From Castor canadensis (lineage: Eukaryota > Chordata > Mammalia > Rodentia > Castoridae), in NCBI RefSeq assembly GCF_047511655.1, contig NC_133386.1, forward strand, positions 130,885,866 through 130,949,865: a stretch of DNA of 64,000 bases, read 5' to 3'. The translations under genes and the position numbers were made by a program. This document shows, piece after piece, positions 57,336 to 64,000 of the stretch (its first letter is position 1; every line of letters begins with the position of its first letter). Below the pieces are notes generated by a model. That model was not told where the DNA came from. It ran no database searches and was given only the letters and a program-made list of their open reading frames with translations.

Positions 57336-57435
57336 TTTTTTTTTTTTTTTTTTTTTGGCAGTACTGGGGTTTGAACTCAGGGCCTATGCTTGCTATGCAG
57401 GAACTCTACCACTTGAGCCACTCTGCCAGCCCTGA
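57336..57435 (-). repeat. ID-type SINE, reverse
   Basis: A T-run of about 22, then 'ggcagtactggggtttgaac', 'gcttgctatgcaggaactct' and 'gccactctgccagccct'. Confidence 0.95.
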
Positions 57436-57539
57436 CAAGTACTATCTTATAATACTTTGTATAAAGGTTATATGTATGTATATGAAAAGAAGTGATTTCA
57501 TTGCCATTTAAAGTTCACTCATTTGCTAATCCTATGTTA

Positions 57540-58185
57540 AACATTGGGTATTGTCTCAGGTGAAGAAATAGAAGAATCATATGTAGTCCCTACTTTTTTG
57601 AGTTTATGGTTTCCTGGAGAAACAGACATATGTATAGACAGTTAAACTGTATCAAGACAAAAGTGACCCATGGAAATATGTGCAGGTAGTTAGTGAACAC
57701 AGAGAAAGGGCATTTACTCCACTTGAAATAGGATGACCTAGGAAGCCTTCTTAAAGGAAGTGATACCTCATATGAGTTCTGAAATATGAGCAGGGGTTAA
57801 GAGTGGGAGAGGGATGATATCAGGGGAGAGGAAGGACTTTTCTGAAAAAGCAGTTAGGGCTAGAAAACTTGAGAGGATATTTGGGAATCACTGAGTAGTT
57901 TAGTATGTTTGGAGGATAGAGCGCTAAGTGGAGAGTGGTGAGAGCGGAGAGGGAGACAGGACCCAGGTGGGTGAAAGGCTTTTTGTATAGTGTACTTTCA
58001 CTGATACGATCTCACTTTATTCTTTGAATAGTCCTCTTGATTAGCTTGGCAGGTGCTGTTTTGTCTTCTTTTTATAGGAGAGGAAACAGAGAGGCTAATT
58101 TAATTGCCTGAGGCTATATAACAAACATATCTATGATTTGAAGTCAGATCCTTCTGACTCTTGAGCTCATGCCTCTTTCATTACA
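57540..58185. repeat. Ancient unassigned repeat (+) and MIR (-)
   Basis: 57,540-57,960 follows the unassigned old repeat pattern ('tgagtttatggtttcctgga', 'tcatatgagttctgaaatat', 'gatttgggaatcactgag'-like). 57,990-58,180 is a reverse MIR ('ataggagaggaaacagagag'). Confidence 0.5.
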
Positions 58186-58238
58186 CCCTAGTTGACTTAT
58201 ATCTCTACAGGGTTGTGAGGCAAGCTCCATGGATATAT

Positions 58239-58304
58239 ATGTGTGTCTGTGTCTATATATGTATATGTATACATACATACATATATGTGTGGGTGTACAT
58301 ATGC

Positions 58305-58341
<37 letters not shown>

Positions 58342-58345
58342 CATA

Positions 58346-58420
<75 letters not shown>
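58239..58420 (+). repeat. Long (TA)n/(TATG) microsatellite
   Basis: Alternating TA, TG and CA dinucleotides, becoming almost pure TA. The Tyr/Ile-rich open frames in all frames are artefacts. It can form cruciform or unwound DNA. Confidence 0.97.
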
Positions 58421-58703
58421 CACAGTAGTCTGTAAACTGGAAAGTGCTTGACTGATGTTGGTTGTTGGTTGGGAGTTTGCAGTAAGAGACCTATAAACTC
58501 AGGTTCCTAAAATTCTTAAAATTCTCCTTAATCTCCCCTTCCTGCCCCCAAGAGATGGTAATCAGGGTCCAGCAAGCTAAACTACTGTTAGGTAATCACA
58601 CTTCCAATTTGAGTGTCTTTAGGCCAACCCCCTTGTTTGTTTTAAAGTATATTATGTTTCTTTTATTATGAAAGTAATAACATTTTTCTCATATAGAACT
58701 TGA

Positions 58704-58795
58704 AGGACTGGAGGTGTGGCTCAAGCAGTAGAGCACCTGCTTGCAAGCACAAAGCTGTGAGTTCAAATCCCAGTCCCACCAAAAAAAAAAAAAGA
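58704..58795 (+). repeat. ID-type SINE, forward
   Basis: 'ggactggaggtgtggctcaa', 'gcacctgcttgcaagcacaa', 'gttcaaatcccagtcccac' and an A13 tail. Confidence 0.95.
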
Positions 58796-58821
58796 GTGTG
58801 AGAGAGAGAGTTTGGAGATAA

Positions 58822-59180
58822 AAGGCTGGGCAAGATGGCTCACACCTTTAATCTTGGCTTCTTGACAGGCCCAGATCAGGAGAATCTCTGTTGGAGGCCA
58901 GCCTGAGCAAAAAGTTAGCAAGACCCATTTCAATAGATAAAAGCTGGACATGGTGGTGCATACCTATCATCCCAGCTATATGGGAAGTATAAATAGGAGA
59001 ATCAAAGTCTGGCTCGTACAGGCATACAAGCAAGACCCTAGTGAAAAATACCTAAGGAAGAAGGACTGGGGGCAGGTAGAGCGCGCCTGCCTAGCAAGCA
59101 CAAGGCCCTAAGTTCAAACCTCAGTGCAACCAAAAGAAAGAGTCAAACAAGTCAAAAAAAAAAAAAAAAAAAAAAAAAAC
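58822..59180 (+). repeat. Trimeric SINE: B1-like + B1-like + ID, forward
   Basis: The first B1-like unit is at 58,822-58,940 ('ggctgggcaagatggctcac'), the second at about 58,941-59,060 ('gctggacatggtggtgcata', 'catcccagctatatgggaag'). The ID half is at 59,063-59,135 ('gactgggggcaggtagagcg', 'gttcaaacctcagtgc') with an A20-plus tail. The joints are A-rich. Confidence 0.8.
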
Positions 59181-59334
59181 TTCAGACAATATTAGCATTT
59201 TATCTATTTCCTTCTTATCTTTAAAAAAATAAGTTTGGGATAGTGGTCTCTCTGTCCCAGTCATCCCCTTTTCCCACTTCATTGTACTTTGGGAACAGAT
59301 AGGTCAGGAACAGGTAGATCAACACCATCAGCTT

Positions 59335-59600
59335 TGTTTTTATTGTGCCCAGGGCCTTGTGCATGCTAAACAAGCCCTCTAGCACTGAGCTGCACCTTCA
59401 CTTACTGAGGACCTTTACAATGCCAAGCATTTTATATTTGATAATAACCCTATAACAGGCACTTAAAAAAAAAAAAGTGTTAGCCCAGGCCAGCCTGGAA
59501 CTCTCTGTGTAGTCCAGTCTAACTTCTAACTTTTGATCCTCCTGCCTCACCCTCCCAAGTGCTAGGATTACAGGTGTTAGCCACAGCACATTTTTTGTTC
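59335..59600 (-). repeat. Reverse ID fragment and reverse B1
   Basis: The ID fragment is at 59,338-59,400 ('gggccttgtgcatgctaaac'). The B1 at 59,464-59,595 has 'cccaggccagcctggaactc' and 'agtgctaggattacaggtgt'. Confidence 0.8.
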
Positions 59601-59786
59601 CTCCCTACCCCCATGCTGCTTTTTACTCATTTTACAAGTGAGAAAAGTTAGGAGCAGATAGTTGAGGCTGGAGTTTGGAGGTATTTTAATGATTATTGTA
59701 GTATGATTAATCAGAGTCCCAAGGAGCTGTTGGATTTGATGCCAACTTCCTACCTCAAATATTTTATGACATTGATTTGTGAAAAT

Positions 59787-60255
59787 TGTTTTTGGTGCTG
59801 GAATGGAACCCAGGGCCTCCTACATGCTAGGTAAGCACTTTACCACTGAATTATATCATCAGCCCTTAGGATAGTGACTCTTAATCATCTGTCCTCCTCC
59901 TTTGTGTTATCACCCTATAATACATGAGGACATAGTCCAGTCCACCAGTAATAGTATTTTACTTATGGAAAAAATTACCAGTGGGCTAGAAGAACAAAAT
60001 TTGTTTCCAGATTGGGAAATAGGGGACCAGGGATTTGGTATAGTTGGACAAACTTTTGATCTCCATATCACTTGATGGAGAATTGCTATTTTATAACATT
60101 TTCTTTCATTTAAAATTATTGACTAGTTTAGAGTCAGGTTTTTCTTTGGTATCAAGGTAGATTTTTTTTTTTCTTTTTTCATTGTTAGGAATTGAACCCT
60201 AGACATCGTGCATGCTAAGCATGTGCCTCCACCAGGAACCCACACTACCAGCCCC
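59787..60255 (-). repeat. Two reverse ID-type SINEs
   Basis: 59,787-59,866 ('aatggaacccagggcctcct', 'gctaggtaagcactttacca') and 60,165-60,255 ('aggaattgaaccctagacat', 'gcatgctaagcatgtgcct'). The stretch between them, 59,867-60,164, is unique. Confidence 0.8.
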
Positions 60256-61120
60256 TCAGGATAGATTTTGCTTGAAAAATTGAAGAAGCTATTTACACAG
60301 TTTGTAAAGTAACTTAAAAATAAATAAAAAGCAAGGTGAGAAAATCCATAATGATACACTTTTGAAAGTCTGTTTCTTGTACATGTTTGAGATTTTATAT
60401 GTATCTATATGTATTCATAAAATGCATAAATTTATGCACATGTATGTATGTGAGCTACCACATACCTGTTACTTAGATTCTATTTTGTTTTATTTGCTTA
60501 TTGCTTATCTATCCATCCTTCAATATAGTCACCAATCCATATTATTTTGAAGCATTTAAAAATAAATTGCAGGCATCAGTATGCTTGCTCTACTAGACTT
60601 TGAGCTCTAAGAGATTCATTTCAAGGCATGGCTACACAAGGAGAATAAGTTGTAACATAGTACCCTTTTCTTTAAAAATAAAAGTATCTTTTTGGGATCA
60701 CTGTTGTATTTATTCCCTGTGCCTAGCATATAGTAGGCACTCAAATTCTTTGAATGAATGAAAGTGGAGCCAGCATTTAAACTGCAATCTATATGACTTT
60801 AGTAAGAACATTTGTTTTATTTTCTCAAGTTCAACAAACATAAAAGAATCTTCAGTGTCTGTTTGAGAGAAGCTAGGAGAGAAGAACCCTCATTGTGTTA
60901 ACTATCTAGCTGCCTAGTGCATATACCTCTGACATGAGTAAAAGTTGAAGGCTTTCCTGATGCTGCCTTAAGAGTATGGAAAACTCTTAAGTCAGTCACC
61001 AGCTATTGTGCTGTTCTGGGTATTTCTTCATTTCATTTGAATTGAGGAATTACAGGTTACTGAAAAATGTCATTGGAATGAGGCCCTTTTGGGCATATTT
61101 ACGTTTTAGACGGTCGGGCT
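60256..61120. other. Intronic unique stretch with an L2-type end
   Basis: 60,700-60,770 shows an L2 3' end ('gcctagcatatagtaggcac', 'tctttgaatgaatgaaag'). Otherwise AT-rich with nothing recognised. Confidence 0.5.
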
Positions 61121-61121
61121 T

Positions 61122-61405
61122 TTAAAAAAAATTTTTATTTTGGTGATATTGGGGTCTGAACTCAGGGACTCAGCCTTGTTAGACAGGCAGTCTGCCACTT
61201 GAGCCTCTCCACCAGGCCTTTTTTATGTTGTCTATTTTCAAGATAGGGTCTCAGGAACTATTTTTAAGTGCAGGTTTCGAACTATGGTCCTCCTGATCTC
61301 TGCCTCCTGCACTTGATCTTAGCCAAAAGGCGAGAAGCGATTGATGATCTCTGCCTCCTGAGTAATGAAATTATAGGCACGAGCCACCAGCACCTAGCCT
61401 TTTTT
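61122..61405 (-). repeat. B1-ID dimeric SINE, reverse, interrupted by a U2 fragment
   Basis: The ID half is at 61,135-61,220 ('ggggtctgaactcagggact'). The B1 half from 61,235 is interrupted at 61,310-61,344 and resumes with a duplicated 'tgatctctgcctcctg' to 'gaaattataggcacgagcc'. Confidence 0.9.
61310..61344 (-). pseudogene. RNU2: U2 snRNA retrocopy, 3'-truncated to the first ~32 nt
   Basis: The minus strand reads ATCGCTTCTCGCCTTTTGG then CTAAGATCAAGTG, which is the 5' end of U2 snRNA with one G missing from CGGCC. It includes most of the stem-loop I region and ends before the branch-point recognition sequence. Exact 16-base duplications of the SINE flank it (61,294-61,309 and 61,345-61,360). 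U2 normally pairs with the intron branch point in the spliceosome. This fragment is far too short to function. Confidence 0.92.
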
Positions 61406-61424
61406 TTTTTTTTGTCTTTGATTT

Positions 61425-61665
61425 TTGTTTGGCTTCATGCATGCTAGGCTATACTGCTACATCCCCAGTTTTGATGGTCAGGTCATTCTCTAAATTGCTG
61501 GTATTATCAGTGTGTACCACAATGCCTGGCTTAATGTTAATGACTTTCTTCCATTTAAAATAACAGAGTGCTGGGGTGGCTCAGTGGTAGAGTGCTTGCC
61601 TAGCATGTGTGAGGTCCTTGGTTCAATCTCCAGCACCAAAACCACAAAACAAAAAATGAAAAACA
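61425..61665. repeat. Reverse degenerate SINE, then forward ID-type SINE
   Basis: The reverse remnant lies at 61,425-61,532 ('gcatgctaggctatactgct', 'accacaatgcctggct'). The forward ID at 61,568-61,660 has 'tgctggggtggctcagtggt' and 'ggttcaatctccagcacc'. Confidence 0.8.
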
Positions 61666-61865
61666 ATCCAGAACTCTATTTCACAAGATATTTTGTAACA
61701 CTATTAATATATTTAAAATTTAGTATTTTGCCACTATGCCATCATTCTAGCTAGCTTTTAATTCCATTTTTATATGTTAATGTACATTTTTACATAGTTG
61801 TAATCATAATATAGATTTTTTTTTCTTGACATACAATTATTTTACCCTGTTGCACCCTCCCCCCC

Positions 61866-61952
61866 TTTTTTTGGTGGTACAAGGGATTGAACCCAGGACC
61901 TTTCACATGCTATGCAAGCATTCTACCACTTGAGCCATGCCCCCCAACCCTT
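61866..61952 (-). repeat. ID-type SINE, reverse
   Basis: 'ttggtggtacaagggattga', 'acatgctatgcaagcattct' and 'ccacttgagccatgcccc'. Confidence 0.9.
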
Positions 61953-62354
61953 ACTCCTTAATTTTCATTATAAAATTTAACATGATGTTCCATAATTAAC
62001 TTAAACCCATCGTGTTAGTCAGAACTCTATCAGAAGCATAGAACCAGTAGAGGAGTTTCTTTGTCAGGGCCAGATTATGGAAGATAATCAATCTCCTGTA
62101 ATTAAAGTTAACTGATTATAGTTGTTAACCACATGTACAGAATTCCTTCACAGCCACACTTGGATTAGCCAGGCTGTAGTGTCACATAAAACTAACTATC
62201 ACAACCCTTTCAGGTTTTTGTTTTCTGCATTTAGTTTTTATTTTTTTTATCTGCATTTAGTTTTCTCCTTTCAAAGACTCCTTCCCATAGGAGTTGCAGG
62301 ACTGATACTTTTTGATTTCAACATGTACTGGCATAAGAAGTTAGACACATACAA
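61953..62354. other. Intronic unique stretch
   Basis: Nothing recognised. 'gtgttagtcagaactctatc' at about 62,011 recalls the start of an old mammalian repeat, but no extended match is clear. Confidence 0.4.
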
Positions 62355-62359
62355 AGAAA

Positions 62360-62460
62360 CCTAGTGTGGCGAAATCCTGGCACTTGGGAGGCTGAGTCAG
62401 GAGGATTTCAGCTTTGAGGTCAGCCTGGGTGACACTGTCTCTTAAAAAAAAAAAAAAAAG
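62360..62460 (+). repeat. B1-type SINE, forward, 5' part decayed
   Basis: 'cctggcacttgggaggctga', 'aggtcagcctgggtgacact' and an A16 tail. Confidence 0.85.
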
Positions 62461-62474
62461 TGAAAGAAAGGGAG

Positions 62475-63700
62475 TAGACAGGTCACAAGAATGACACAAG
62501 TTGAACTCAAACCTTGTATCATGCACAAAAAATTAAATAAAATGGGTCATAGACTAAAAAGAACTAAAGCCATAAAACTTTTGGAAGAATGCCTAACAGA
62601 AAATCTTAGTGACCTTGAATTAGGCAAAACCTTTTATTAGGTAAAAAACAAAAGTAAAAGTAAAATTGCACTTGGAAAAAAAAAACAAACCTTGTGTATT
62701 TCAAAGAATAGCATCAATGGCTGGCAGAACGGCTCAAGTGGTAGAACACCTGCCTAGCAAGCATGAGGCCCTGAGTTCAAATCCCAGTAGCACTACCACC
62801 ACCAAAAAAAAAAAAAGAAAAGAAAAATAGCATCAAGAAAGTAGAGAGAAAGCCTGCAAAATGGGAGAAATTATTTGCAGCTCATATACTTAACAAGGGA
62901 CTTGTATTTAGATTTATGGACAAAGGATCTGAATAGACATTTCTCTAAAAGAAGATACACTATAAATAGCAAATAAACACAAAAAAATGTTACCTATCAT
63001 TAGTCATTAGGGAAAAGCTAATCAAAACCACCGTGAGATGCCATTTTAACATCCAATAGGATCGCTGTAGTAAAAAAGATAATGACAAAAAAAAAAGATA
63101 ATGACAAGTGTTGAAGATGTGGAGAAGTTAGAACCTTAACACACTGCTGATGGAAATGTAAAATGGTATAGCTATTTGGAATAGAGTGATAGCTCCTCAT
63201 AAAGTTAAGCAGAGAATTACTATGTTAATGGAGCAGTTCCACTACTAGGTATGTACTAACCTATGCTTTGAACACAAATGTTCCCAGCAACATTATGTAT
63301 AATACTCAAAAAAGTAGAAATAGTCCAAACGTCCATCAGCTGATGAATGGATAAATATAATTTGGAATACATGTGCAATGAAATCAAAAGGAAATATATA
63401 TGCCAAAACTGGAAACATCATGATAAGTGAAAGAAGCCATTAATAACAAAAACCATACATTCTATGATACATTGATATGAAATATCTAGAATAGGCAAAT
63501 TTGTACAGACAGAAAGTAGTTATCTAGTACTGGCAGGAAAGAGGTTGGGGAAAATGGGGTAGGGGGGTAATTGTAATAGGGGTATATGTGTGTGTGTTTG
63601 ATAATCTAAAATTGATTGTGGTAATGGTTGTACAACTTTGAATATAAAGGAAACTATTGACTTACATGCTTAAGTGAATTGGCAAGTAAACTCTTCTCTC
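62475..63700 (+). repeat. Old L1 3' portion, forward, with ID SINE insertion
   Basis: ORF2 end-like order: 'tgacacaagttgaactcaaa', 'aagcctgcaaaatgggagaa', 'gttgaagatgtggagaagtt', 'gtccatcagctgatgaatgg', then a 3' UTR ('attgtggtaatggttgtaca'). An ID-type SINE at 62,717-62,820 interrupts it. The target duplication 'aatagcatcaa' stands at 62,707-62,717 and 62,826-62,836. Frames are fully broken. Confidence 0.88.
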
Positions 63701-63825
63701 AGTAAAACTGTTTTAAAAGAATAAGTTCCCATAGGTGGGATTACTGAATCAAGGGGTATAAGACCTAAAGTGTTCTTGACAGGATTTATGTTTGCAAACT
63801 GAAAATACCTACACAGTCTTTCTTT

Positions 63826-64000
63826 TAATTTTTTTTTTTTTGCGGCACTGGGATTTGAACTCAGGACCTCACACTTGCTAGGCAGGCACTCCACCGGCCC
63901 TTTTTTGTAATGGACATTTTTGAGATAGTGTCTTGAGAACTATTTCCCAGGCCTGGTTTCTATCCGAGATCCTTCTCATCTTCTCTGCCTCCTGAGTAGC
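63826..64000 (-). repeat. B1-ID dimeric SINE, reverse, cut by the window end
   Basis: 'gcggcactgggatttgaact', 'gctaggcaggcactccacc' (ID half slightly shortened), then the B1 half 'gatagtgtcttgagaactat' reaching 'gcctcctgagtagc' at the edge. Confidence 0.9.

Larger units (their letters stand above)
50885..64000 (+). other. Probable intron 1 of the CpG-island gene
   Basis: Downstream of the donor I see only repeats and unique non-coding DNA to the window end. No exon with a credible frame and acceptor/donor pair is recognisable in 13 kb. This is inference: a small non-coding exon could be hidden. Confidence 0.5.

Noticed and set aside
58144-58451. Tyr/Ile-rich open frames in several frames
   Set aside because: They are translations of the TA/TG microsatellite.

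Overview
This is vertebrate nuclear DNA, clearly mammalian and most likely rodent. Dozens of short retroposons of three kinds are scattered on both strands: a tRNA-derived ID-type monomer (a box-B-like 'gttcaaacc' motif then an A-rich tail), a 7SL-derived B1-type monomer ('gtaatcccagcac...gaggctgaggcagg'), and dimers in which B1-like and ID-like halves are fused. That mix, plus one active-looking L1 lineage with a G-rich 3' end, fits a squirrel/beaver/kangaroo-rat type rodent. A beaver-like (castorimorph) genome is my best guess, from memory only. No prokaryotic gene, operon or CRISPR array is present, and most open frames are chance frames or relics of mobile elements.

Layout. 1-12,000: SINEs, MIR relics and unique DNA with no recognisable gene. 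12,081-17,405: a defective gammaretrovirus-like provirus on the minus strand. It has two related LTRs, gag, protease and RT remnants, an L1 tail inserted in gag, and a large deletion joining mid-RT directly to the C-terminal end of Env. A probable solo LTR follows (17,560-18,165). 18,200-25,450: unique DNA, SINEs, MIRs, an old L1 tail and an ancient palindromic repeat. 25,466-34,194: an L1 insertion bounded by one 12-base target-site duplication, whose last ~1.77 kb is present three times in tandem. 34,200-46,100: SINEs, old L1 pieces, and a full-length processed pseudogene of ribosomal protein S14 (minus strand, ~44,306-44,889). 46,145-48,618: a second 5'-truncated L1 with a clear target-site duplication, lying inside an older MIR. 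50,150-51,250: a CpG island with a consensus CRE, an E-box and GC boxes, and a putative non-coding first exon ending in a strong splice donor at 50,884/50,885. 51,250-64,000: apparently the first part of intron 1 of that gene, full of SINEs, L2 and MIR relics, a short L1 tail with a possible 3' transduction, a long TA microsatellite, and a SINE interrupted by a 3'-truncated U2 snRNA retrocopy.

The only likely functional gene element is the CpG-island promoter and first exon near 50.5 kb. I cannot name the gene because no coding exon lies in the window. The rest is a history of retrotransposition. I found no convincing new biological system. The most unusual structures are the triplicated L1 tail, the U2 fragment inside a SINE, and the RT-to-Env deletion junction in the provirus.
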